44,443 bases of DNA from assembly GCA_002394395.1 (NCBI GenBank), contig DGTR01000005.1, positions 1 to 44,443 on the forward strand. The letters are read 5' to 3'. The position numbers and the translations under genes are program-made. The notes below the pieces were generated by a model. The model made no database searches. It saw only the letters and a list, made by a program, of their open reading frames with translations, and was not told where the DNA came from. The number at the start of each line of letters is the position of its first letter. Within the stretch, counting starts at the first letter, position 1. Shown piece by piece: positions 15,796 to 22,587 of the stretch. This stretch comes from Bacteroidales bacterium UBA4331. Its GTDB lineage: Bacteria; Bacteroidota; Bacteroidia; Bacteroidales; Paludibacteraceae.

Positions 15796-17133
15796 ATGAA
15801 AGAGATTGTTTTTAAGCGGAAAATCTATCAGAAGATGTTAGAATGGAAGCGTGAATCACAAGGCGAAACGGCCCTTATGATTGAAGGCGCCAGACGCGTA
15901 GGAAAAAGTACTATAGTCCGTGAATTCGCGAAAAATGAATACAAGTCATTCGCTATCTTTGATTTCTCCAAAGCTACCAAAGGAGAGAAAAGCCTGTTTG
16001 ATGATTTGTCGGATATGGACTATTTCTTCAGTCGTTTGCGCGTGCTAAAAGATATAACTCTTTATGAACGCAATACGGTAATTATTTTCGATGAGGTGCA
16101 GAAATATCCTATTGCCCGTCAAGCAATCAAGGCATTAGTGGAAGACGGTCGTTATGATTATATCGAGACGGGTTCACTTATCAGCATCCATAAGAACACC
16201 GAGAACATCATCATCCCAAGCGAAGAAGAATCATTGGACATGTACCCCATGGACTATGAAGAATTTCTTTGGGCTTTGGGTAATACAACGGCAATGGATT
16301 TACTACGTGAAGCCATGACCAAGCGCCGCGGTTTCGGAGATGAGATTAATCGCAAGTTGCTGCGCGACTTCCGCCTTTATATGCTCGTCGGGGGTATGCC
16401 TCAGGCTGTCAACAAATATATTGCTACAAAAAATTTCGCTGCGGTAGATAAAGTTAAACGCGCAATAATCCGCCTCTATCAGAATGACTTCATAAAGATA
16501 GACCGGACAGGCAAAGCGGAACGTTTGTTTATGGCTATCCCGACTCAACTGTCTCACAATGCGAACCGCTATCAGCCTTCTACTATTATTGAAAAGACGC
16601 GCGCAGAGCAAGTGGACAATCTTATTTTTCTCATGCAGGACAGCAAAACTGTCAATATTTCCTACCATGCTGATGACCCGAACGTAGGCATGGCACTTAC
16701 AGCGAATCAATCAGCCTATAAAATATTTTTATGCGATACAGGTTTGTTTGTCACACTGGCATTCTGGGATAAATCATTCACAGAGAATACAATTTATCAA
16801 AAACTGCTGAACGACAAATTAGACGCAAATCTGGGCTATGTGTATGAAAATGCAATTGCGCAGATGATAGTTGCCAATGGCGACAAACTATTCTATTACA
16901 CATTCCCCGACGGGAATAATCACAACTATGAGATAGATTTTTTGCTATCACGTGGTAACAAGCTATGTCCGATAGAAGTCAAGTCTTCCGGTTACAAGTC
17001 TCATACCTCGTTGGATCAATTCTGCGAGAAATATTCACGCCGCATAAGCGATCGCTATCTGGTCTATACCAAAGATCTTCGCAAAGACGGCGAGACACTG
17101 CTCGTTCCTGTCTATATGACCGGGCTGCTGTAA
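15796..17133 (+). CDS. AAA ATPase with DUF4143 C-terminal domain (ATPase 1)
   Basis: A 445-residue protein of the COG1373-like group. Walker A is GARRVGKST (31-39) and Walker B lies in TVIIFDEVQKYPIARQAIK. A YIETGSLISI sensor-like motif follows, and the C-terminal DUF4143 domain ends in a restriction-endonuclease-like core (NYEIDFLLSRGNKLCPIEVKSSG, with D...E-K spacing). Members are abundant in Bacteroidetes and archaea and their biological role is not established; some occur next to toxin-antitoxin-type or mobile genes. It stands alone behind its own promoter and three tandem 33-bp repeats, and faces a second ATPase. The start at 15796 is set by the promoter. Confidence 0.9.
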   Translation: MKEIVFKRKIYQKMLEWKRESQGETALMIEGARRVGKSTIVREFAKNEYKSFAIFDFSKATKGEKSLFDDLSDMDYFFSRLRVLKDITLYERNTVIIFDEVQKYPIARQAIKALVEDGRYDYIETGSLISIHKNTENIIIPSEEESLDMYPMDYEEFLWALGNTTAMDLLREAMTKRRGFGDEINRKLLRDFRLYMLVGGMPQAVNKYIATKNFAAVDKVKRAIIRLYQNDFIKIDRTGKAERLFMAIPTQLSHNANRYQPSTIIEKTRAEQVDNLIFLMQDSKTVNISYHADDPNVGMALTANQSAYKIFLCDTGLFVTLAFWDKSFTENTIYQKLLNDKLDANLGYVYENAIAQMIVANGDKLFYYTFPDGNNHNYEIDFLLSRGNKLCPIEVKSSGYKSHTSLDQFCEKYSRRISDRYLVYTKDLRKDGETLLVPVYMTGLL

Positions 17134-17136
17134 TTT

Positions 17137-17162
17137 CGGTAATCCAATATGTCAAAGATCGT
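17137..17162 (+). repeat. 26-bp direct repeat flanking ATPase 2, left copy
   Basis: Begins CGGTAATCCAATATGTC and starts four bases after the ATPase 1 stop. It is identical to 18644-18669. The core GGTAATCC also occurs inverted inside the terminator at 17253-17260. Confidence 0.9.
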
Positions 17163-17190
17163 TGCGGGCCGTCGCACCCGCATTTTTTTA

Positions 17191-17230
17191 TAGACCGCTT
17201 ACGCTATCCTAGATAAACCAGGCGAGCATA
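17191..17230 (+). repeat. CTAG nonamer repeat, copy C
   Basis: TAGACCGCTTACGCTATCC followed by the same TAGATAAACCAGGCGAGCATA tail as copy B. It lies between the two convergent ATPase genes. Confidence 0.8.
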
Positions 17231-17231
17231 A

Positions 17232-17267
17232 AAAAGCGGTAGTCCGCTTTATTGGATTACCGCTTTT
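17232..17267 (-). terminator. Bidirectional terminator between the ATPase genes
   Basis: AAAAGCGGTA (17232-17241) pairs with TACCGCTTTT (17258-17267). An alternative inner stem AAAGCGG/CCGCTTT (17233-17250) competes with it. On the minus strand the stem runs into TTTTTTATG, giving a good intrinsic terminator for ATPase 2; it could also stop ATPase 1 transcripts. Confidence 0.75.
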
Positions 17268-17291
17268 GGGATGTCGTTATGTATTGACTGC

Positions 17292-18488
17292 TTAGTATAG
17301 GAAGCCGAACAGCCAGAGAGGGATCTTGTTGCCGAAACTCATTTCCGTATTATCGGTCACAACATAACTATCCGGGATATTCGCAATTTGCTTATATCTC
17401 TTGGCTCGTCCTCCCACTTCAAACAAAAGATGTTTATCTACCAGCAAATCTCCTTTTTGCGGCATGGCGATTCTATGACCTTTGGCTAACATAGAGGCAC
17501 AGAAAGTCTCACGCATCGTGCCTACATCTGCATTGGGTGACAGTGCGTACATGAGGTTTGTATTGTCAAAAAGAATCTTCTCCGGTTTGTTGATCTGCGC
17601 CCATCCGTCATCGGTATATAACCGACGAATCAGAGCAGCCTCGTCTAACAAATCAATTAACTTAAGCAGTACATTACGCGAAGCGTTAAGCGTTTTCCCC
17701 AGCGCAGAGATATTCAGCGTGTACGGGTTTTGTTGCGCTAAAACTGCGAGTAACGGCTTTACTTTGTAAACCGATTCGTATTCCAAGTTTGAAACAGCCG
17801 GCATTTCGTTAAAAATAATGGCCTCCATGACTTGGCTCAAGCGTTCAAGATAATTTGTAGTCTTGTCCCGATAGAACGGATAATAGCCTTCTTTGATATA
17901 ACGCTCAAAATAAAGCAAGACCTTGATATTCTTTTTGATGGTAATATCGATGCTTAACTTCTCATGATTCGATACGATATCTTCTAATGATAAAACAGGC
18001 AAGTCGGCTACTCCTTCCAATTTGAGATACTCGCGGAAACTCAGTCCATACATGGTATATACGAGGCAACGGCGAGACAAATCATACTTCTGGCGTGTTA
18101 TTTCCAGTGCGTTGCTACCTGTTATGACCACATGCAATCCAGGGTAAGAATCGTAGATGTTTTTGATTTCCTGCGACCAATTCTTATACTTATGAATCTC
18201 ATCAAAGAATAAATGCGAAATATCATGCGTATATGCGTAATCCGCCAAGTCCAGCAGCGTATGCGATGCGAACCATAAATGATCCACGGAGCAGTACAGC
18301 ACCTTGCTCTTGTCCGGAAAAGTTCGCTGTATATGCTGCATGATCATGGTAGTCTTTCCCGAACCTTTAGGACCACGAATGAGAATCAACCGGTCATTCC
18401 AATGAATCTCGTCATACAAATAACGCACCTGCGTGAATTCCGAATAACGCTCTAACAAACGATAGAAATCTGCGATTAACTGTTCCAT
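17292..18488 (-). CDS. AAA ATPase with DUF4143-type C-terminus (ATPase 2)
   Basis: A 398-residue protein from ATG at 18488; the frame continues to a TTG at 18515, but MEQLIADFYRLLERY is the likely start. Walker A is GPKGSGKTT (39-47) and Walker B lies in HLFFDEIHKYKNWSQEIKNIYD. A sensor VVITGSNALEI and the YGLSFREYLKLEG motif typical of COG1373/AAA_14 proteins follow. The C-terminal part has the DUF4143 signature but ends in a shorter nuclease-like core (LLVDKHLLFEVGGRAKRY). It is clearly diverged from ATPase 1, so this is not a recent tandem duplication. It has its own promoter and is bracketed by 26-bp direct repeats, which suggests insertion as a unit. Confidence 0.9.
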   Translation of the reverse strand: MEQLIADFYRLLERYSEFTQVRYLYDEIHWNDRLILIRGPKGSGKTTMIMQHIQRTFPDKSKVLYCSVDHLWFASHTLLDLADYAYTHDISHLFFDEIHKYKNWSQEIKNIYDSYPGLHVVITGSNALEITRQKYDLSRRCLVYTMYGLSFREYLKLEGVADLPVLSLEDIVSNHEKLSIDITIKKNIKVLLYFERYIKEGYYPFYRDKTTNYLERLSQVMEAIIFNEMPAVSNLEYESVYKVKPLLAVLAQQNPYTLNISALGKTLNASRNVLLKLIDLLDEAALIRRLYTDDGWAQINKPEKILFDNTNLMYALSPNADVGTMRETFCASMLAKGHRIAMPQKGDLLVDKHLLFEVGGRAKRYKQIANIPDSYVVTDNTEMSFGNKIPLWLFGFLY

Positions 18489-18585
18489 ATCTTTACTTTT
18501 AAAAGGTTTATACAATATGTGTTTTATACTCTGAAAAGTAATACTTATTGCGTCTGTATTACTTTCTAAAGTTAAAAATCCGCTG

Positions 18586-18616
18586 CAAAGGTACTACAAA
18601 TTTTGCAAATATGCAA
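18586..18616 (-). promoter_or_regulatory. Promoter of ATPase 2
   Basis: The minus strand reads TTG (18616-18614), a 20-base spacer and TACCTTTG (18593-18586). It gives a leader of about 90 nt. Confidence 0.85.
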
Positions 18617-18643
18617 ATAATTCTGCACATTTTTTTCTTTTTA

Positions 18644-18669
18644 CGGTAATCCAATATGTCAAAGATCGT
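18644..18669 (+). repeat. 26-bp direct repeat flanking ATPase 2, right copy
   Basis: Identical to 17137-17162. It ends 28 bases before the stop codon of the AraC-type regulator. Confidence 0.9.
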
Positions 18670-18697
18670 AGATATATACGCCAAAAGGCGGAACGCA

Positions 18698-20449
18698 TTA
18701 TTCATGCGCACCGTCTATGGGGTTTGCGAAGTCCGGTTTTTGCCCGCTATGCGGCTCTTCGCATATGGTGGGGGGGGTAAAATCGATATTCGTTTTTTGC
18801 AGACGCAGTTCGCTCGGTTTGAAGCCGTAGAAACGGACAAAAGCACGGGTGAAATTGGTCATCAGCGTATAGCCGCATTTCTCCGCCACCTCGTTGATGG
18901 TGATATCGCGGTAGTTGAGGAGCAGGAACCTCGCTTTCTGCATCCGCACCTGCGTCAGATACGCCTGCGGCGAGAGGGAGAGCGTCTGGTTCATGCGCCG
19001 CTGGAGCGTGCGCGGACTGATATGCATACGCCGGGCTATAGACTCCACATCCGCATTGCCCTTCTCCATCTCCTCGTCTATCTTGGCGGTCAGTTCTGCC
19101 AGAAAAGCCTTGTCATCGTCCGTCAGGTTGGTCCGGTTCGGCAGACTCTCTATCGCCAGATTCCGGTATTGGCGGCTGATCTCCTCATAGCGGTGCTGGA
19201 GCGAATGGATGCCCTGCTCGTAGTCCTCCGCCTTGCGGCGGCTGCGACGGTACGTGATCCATGCGCCGATACAAAGCACCGCCGTGATCACCGCCAGCAC
19301 GGCAGCCGTGATGAGAAACGCCTGTTTCTGCCGCTGCGCCCGCTCGCTCTCCTGCTGCAGGAGGTCGTTATGATAGATGGCGTTATAGCGGCTGATGGCC
19401 TCGGCGGTCTCTTTCTGGTAGATCGAGTCGCGGAGCCGCGTCGCCCGCTCCAGATGCAGCATTGCCTCGTCGGGGGCGGAGGTTTTGAGCACCTTATACA
19501 AGCCCTCGCGCGCATGACGTTCGTTATACATATCCCGCTGGGCAAAGAAGAGTTCCGCAGCTCTGCGGTAATAATCCGCCGCCTCGTCGTCCTCGCCCTC
19601 CGCGGCAAGGATGTCGCCCATCTGGTTCAGGCATATACCCAGCGAGTGCCTGTTGCCGGAAGCTTCCAGAAGGGGCATCGCTTCCTCTAACGACCGTTTG
19701 GCGTCCTTGATTCTCGCCATGCCCAACTCGGCATTGGCTACCTGCGAGAGGCGCACACCTGTCTTGGCGCTGTCGCCCCGCTGGCGCTCTATATCCAACG
19801 CCCTGCGGGCATAGACCAGCGACTGCTCGCCCTGATCCATCGCCTTGTACATCTCCGATGCCGTGCCGAAGAGCACTGCCCTGCGGACAAGGTTGTTCGT
19901 CAGGCTGTTGGCGGCTATCGCTTCCAGTATGTATTTCTCCGCTTCTTGCGGCTTGCCGGCGGCTATCAGTACGCTTGCTATATTGTTGAGCGTCGAACTC
20001 AGTTGGTCAGGGTTACCGCCGCGGCTGTCGATCTCATAGCATACGTTCAGCGCGTCCGCCGCTTTGTCGAACTCGCTCAACCGGAAATAAGCGGCTCCGA
20101 GCAGGCTATAGACATCGCCCTTGGAGTTCTCGTCCACCTTGTCCGTACACCGCTCCGCTGCAAGCAGGCAGTAATCCACAGCTTTGGGGTACTCCCCCTC
20201 TCCGTAGTACCACTCCGCGAGGTAATACCATACATTCACGTCCACCGAGTCGATATGCGCGGAAGCGGGGAAAGCGACAGGTTCGTCTATATAGTCTATC
20301 TGAAGGAGGTAGGCAAAGAAATCATTCGCAAGCGGAATGCGGTCTGAAGCCTTGGCTGCCTGTGCGTACCGCCCGGCATACCGCTCCATACGGGAAGGAA
20401 TATCATTTTGCGCCCATGAAATGAGACTTGTCAGGAGGGCAAAAAACAA
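18698..20449 (-). CDS. TPR-transmembrane-AraC transcriptional regulator, signal peptide interrupted by TGA
   Basis: About 583 residues with an N-terminal hydrophobic stretch FFALLTSLISWAQ, TPR helices to about residue 330, one membrane helix (AFLITAAVLAVITAVLCIGAWITY), a coiled linker, and a C-terminal AraC helix-turn-helix domain (ESIARRMHISPRTLQRRMNQ ... EKCGYTLMTNFTRAF). This Bacteroidetes architecture senses an unknown cue with the TPR part and regulates genes through the DNA-binding end. The natural start appears to be ATG at 20473 (MKRT), but codon 5 is TGA (20459-20461); only TTG at 20449 restores the frame and it lacks the basic n-region. The gene may be a recent pseudogene or use a weak start. 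A C8 tract at 18770-18777 lies near the C-terminus. Confidence 0.8.
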   Translation of the reverse strand: MFFALLTSLISWAQNDIPSRMERYAGRYAQAAKASDRIPLANDFFAYLLQIDYIDEPVAFPASAHIDSVDVNVWYYLAEWYYGEGEYPKAVDYCLLAAERCTDKVDENSKGDVYSLLGAAYFRLSEFDKAADALNVCYEIDSRGGNPDQLSSTLNNIASVLIAAGKPQEAEKYILEAIAANSLTNNLVRRAVLFGTASEMYKAMDQGEQSLVYARRALDIERQRGDSAKTGVRLSQVANAELGMARIKDAKRSLEEAMPLLEASGNRHSLGICLNQMGDILAAEGEDDEAADYYRRAAELFFAQRDMYNERHAREGLYKVLKTSAPDEAMLHLERATRLRDSIYQKETAEAISRYNAIYHNDLLQQESERAQRQKQAFLITAAVLAVITAVLCIGAWITYRRSRRKAEDYEQGIHSLQHRYEEISRQYRNLAIESLPNRTNLTDDDKAFLAELTAKIDEEMEKGNADVESIARRMHISPRTLQRRMNQTLSLSPQAYLTQVRMQKARFLLLNYRDITINEVAEKCGYTLMTNFTRAFVRFYGFKPSELRLQKTNIDFTPPTICEEPHSGQKPDFANPIDGAHE

Positions 20450-20491
20450 GATTGTTTGTCATGTCCTTTTCATACGATTCTAATTCGGGTG

Positions 20492-20499
20492 CAAAGGTA
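20492..20499 (-). promoter_or_regulatory. -7 element upstream of the TPR-AraC gene
   Basis: TACCTTTG on the minus strand about 20 bases before ATG 20473. No TTG is found at the expected -33 position, so it may be weak or activator-dependent. Confidence 0.55.
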
Positions 20500-20803
20500 C
20501 AACTTTTTTCTGATATTATTGTAATCATTTATCGTAAAAAAATAATCATTTTCGGACAAAATGACGAATTTGAGCACATTGTGTCAATTTTTCCACACTT
20601 CGGAGGGTATCAACGGGGAAGCAAACGCGCTGCCTGACAATTAAATCCGCTGCAACAAAGTTACGATTTTTTTTATGAGATATGCAAGATTTTTAGAATA
20701 AAAATAATTTTTGCACGCTATTTTGTCGGTTTAGGTGTTAATAAATTGGGTTAATTAGTTTTTTGCTAAAAAAACAAATAAATTGATTTTTCAGCCAAAA
20801 TCC
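20500..20803. other. AT-rich intergenic stretch with a second leftward promoter
   Basis: No gene is seen between the regulator and uridine kinase promoters. A minus-strand promoter (TTG 20687-20685, 21-base spacer, TAACTTTG 20663-20656) points left. It would either add a ~175-nt leader to the TPR-AraC gene or make a separate short RNA; TTGTCA and TGACACAA about 55 bases apart could pair near its start. Confidence 0.5.
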
Positions 20804-20834
20804 TTGCATATATCAAAAAAAAGCAGTACCTTTG
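20804..20834 (+). promoter_or_regulatory. Promoter of udk
   Basis: TTG (20804-20806), a 20-base spacer and TACCTTTG (20827-20834), giving a leader of about 22 nt. Confidence 0.85.
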
Positions 20835-20862
20835 CAGCTCGAAAGACAAACAATTCTACTTT

Positions 20863-21480
20863 ATGTTTATCATCGGCATTGCGGGCGGTACCGGCTCGGG
20901 TAAAACAACGGTAGTCAAGAAGCTCATCGAGCGCCTCCCAAAGAACGAGGTAGTAGTCATCCCTCAGGACTCGTATTACAAGGACAGCAGTAACGTGCCC
21001 GTGGAGGAGCGTCAGAACATCAACTTCGACCACCCCGACGCGTTCGATTGGGCGCTGCTGACGAAGCATATCGCCATGCTCAAAGAGGGGCAGCCTATCG
21101 AGCAGCCGATATACTCGTATATCACCTGTACCAGGCAGGAGGAGACGGTGCATATCGAGCCGAAGGACGTGATTGTCGTAGAAGGGATCATGGCGCTTCG
21201 CGAACCGAAGATGCGCGCGCAGATGGATCTGAAGATCTTCGTTGATGCCGATGCTGACGACCGTCTGATCCGCGTGATGAAACGTGACGTGGTAGAGCGC
21301 GGACGAAGTGCCGAGCAGGTGATCGAGCGTTACCAGCGTGTGCTCAAACCCATGCACGAGCAGTTCATCGAGCCGTGCAAGCGTTTTGCCGACGTCATCG
21401 TACCGCAAGGCGGACATAACAACGCAGCGATCAACATGCTGGCGAAATTCGTCAAGCAGCAGCTGAGGGAGAGGGATTAA
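20863..21480 (+). CDS. udk: Uridine kinase
   Basis: Phosphorylates uridine and cytidine with ATP or GTP in pyrimidine salvage, in the cytoplasm. The 205-residue length is normal for the family. The P-loop GGTGSGKT is at residues 8-15, DSYYKD carries a conserved substrate-binding aspartate, and NFDHPDAFDWALL is the family nucleoside-binding signature. VVEGIMAL and VMKRDVVERGRSAEQVIERY complete it. It has a consensus promoter, and the chromate-transporter gene follows after four bases with a TTG start, so the two are probably cotranscribed although functionally unrelated. Confidence 0.96.
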   Translation: MFIIGIAGGTGSGKTTVVKKLIERLPKNEVVVIPQDSYYKDSSNVPVEERQNINFDHPDAFDWALLTKHIAMLKEGQPIEQPIYSYITCTRQEETVHIEPKDVIVVEGIMALREPKMRAQMDLKIFVDADADDRLIRVMKRDVVERGRSAEQVIERYQRVLKPMHEQFIEPCKRFADVIVPQGGHNNAAINMLAKFVKQQLRERD

Positions 21481-21484
21481 GAAT

Positions 21485-22060
21485 TTGTTCTTCCAACTAT
21501 TTTGGACATATTTGAAGATCGGGACCTTCACACTTGGTGGAGGTTACGCGATGTTACCCCTTATCCAGCGCGAGGTGGTGGACCGCAAGGGTTGGATTGA
21601 CGAGGAGGAGTTTCTGAATATGATCGCCTTGGCGCAAGCTGCTCCGGGCATCATCGCAGTCAATAGCGCTATCTTCATCGGTTGGCGTATCGGCGGATGG
21701 AAGGGTGTCGTCGGTGCGGTCTTAGGAGCCGTACTGCCGTCCTTCGTCATCATCCTGCTGATCGCTATGGTCTTCAGCGAATGGAAAGAGTTGCCGGCGG
21801 TGGAAGCGGCGTTCAAAGGTATTCGTCCGGCTGTAGTAGCACTCATCGCGGCGCCGTTAGTGAAGTTGGCACGTTCTGCCATGAAGAGGCCTACCCCCGA
21901 CCCCTCCGTAAAAGGAGGGGAGTTGCGCAACGCAGCGCCCTTGCTGATTTCGTTAGCCGCCGCGCTGGCTATCAGGCTCGGTCATGTTAATCCCGTCTGG
22001 GTGATTTTAATTACTATCGTATGCTCTATCTGCAGTTGTTTCTTTCGTTCTTTAAGATAG
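21485..22060 (+). CDS. Chromate-transporter family protein, N-terminal half subunit
   Basis: A 191-residue membrane protein with a CHR domain. It has FWTYLKIGTFTLGGGYAMLPLIQREVV, which is the family signature, followed by LAQAAPGIIAVNSAIFIGWRIGG and several hydrophobic helices. The start is TTG at 21485, preceded by the purine-rich GAGGGAGAGGG; no in-frame ATG exists before residue 23. CHR proteins can export chromate, but in gut Bacteroidetes the physiological substrate is unknown. It overlaps the second half by 40 bases, as expected for split two-gene CHR transporters that act together. Residues ~134-148 are encoded by a palindromic repeat (PTPDPSVKGGE), placed in a loop between helices. 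Confidence 0.88.
   Translation: MFFQLFWTYLKIGTFTLGGGYAMLPLIQREVVDRKGWIDEEEFLNMIALAQAAPGIIAVNSAIFIGWRIGGWKGVVGAVLGAVLPSFVIILLIAMVFSEWKELPAVEAAFKGIRPAVVALIAAPLVKLARSAMKRPTPDPSVKGGELRNAAPLLISLAAALAIRLGHVNPVWVILITIVCSICSCFFRSLR
21890..21922. repeat. In-frame GC-rich palindrome in chromate-transporter gene
   Basis: CCCCTCC (21901-21907) pairs with GGAGGGG (21914-21920) around GTAAAA. It encodes PTPDPSVKGGE in an otherwise membrane-spanning protein. Confidence 0.8.
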
Positions 22061-22587
22061 GTCTCTTCGGTTTCGGGGGAGGCTTGGCGATCATGTCGCT
22101 TATCCAGATGGAGGTAGAGCGGTACGGATGGATGAGTCCGCAGGAGTTCGTGGATATCGTGGCGGTGAGTCAGGTGACTCCGGGTCCGATAGGTATCAAC
22201 TGCGCGACGTACGTCGGTTACACCGCTACGGGTTCGGTCTGGGGAGCAGTCCTGACGACGACGGCGATCGTTCTGCCGAGTCTCATCATCATGCTATCGA
22301 TATGCAGGGCGTATTTCTGGATAGACAAGCGGTTTCACGACAACCCGTATTTTACCCAGACACTTCGGATGCTGCGTTTCACGGTGATCGGTCTGATCGC
22401 TGCGGCCGCCCTGATGCTCGTCAGACCGGAGACCTTCATCGACCCGATATCATGGATTATTTTCGCGGTTGTGGCGCTCTTCACTATTCTGCCGGAAATG
22501 GCAAAAAACAAGATGACCGAGGTTCTCAGTCATCCTATCTTATTGATCGTTCTTGCCGGCGTAGCCGGGTACCTTATTTACGCTTAG
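22021..22587 (+). CDS. Chromate-transporter family protein, C-terminal half subunit
   Basis: A 188-residue membrane protein with the same CHR signature as its neighbour: FFKIGLFGFGGGLAIMSLIQMEVE and VAVSQVTPGPIGINCATYVGY. ATG at 22021 lies inside the end of the previous gene, so translation is probably coupled. The two short proteins presumably pair to form an antiparallel dimer, as in other split CHR transporters; substrate specificity cannot be told. Its stop overlaps the stop of the convergent uvrD-like gene by four bases, with no visible terminator between them. Confidence 0.88.
   Translation: MLYLQLFLSFFKIGLFGFGGGLAIMSLIQMEVERYGWMSPQEFVDIVAVSQVTPGPIGINCATYVGYTATGSVWGAVLTTTAIVLPSLIIMLSICRAYFWIDKRFHDNPYFTQTLRMLRFTVIGLIAAAALMLVRPETFIDPISWIIFAVVALFTILPEMAKNKMTEVLSHPILLIVLAGVAGYLIYA

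Noticed and set aside
20459..20461. TGA recoding (selenocysteine or reassigned TGA)
   Set aside because: TGA ends other genes here (aroB, birA), no SECIS-like hairpin follows, and a signal peptide is an unlikely place for recoding.
21485..22587. Frameshifted single chromate transporter
   Set aside because: Each half has its own complete CHR signature and start, and the 40-base overlap is typical for natural two-gene CHR transporters.
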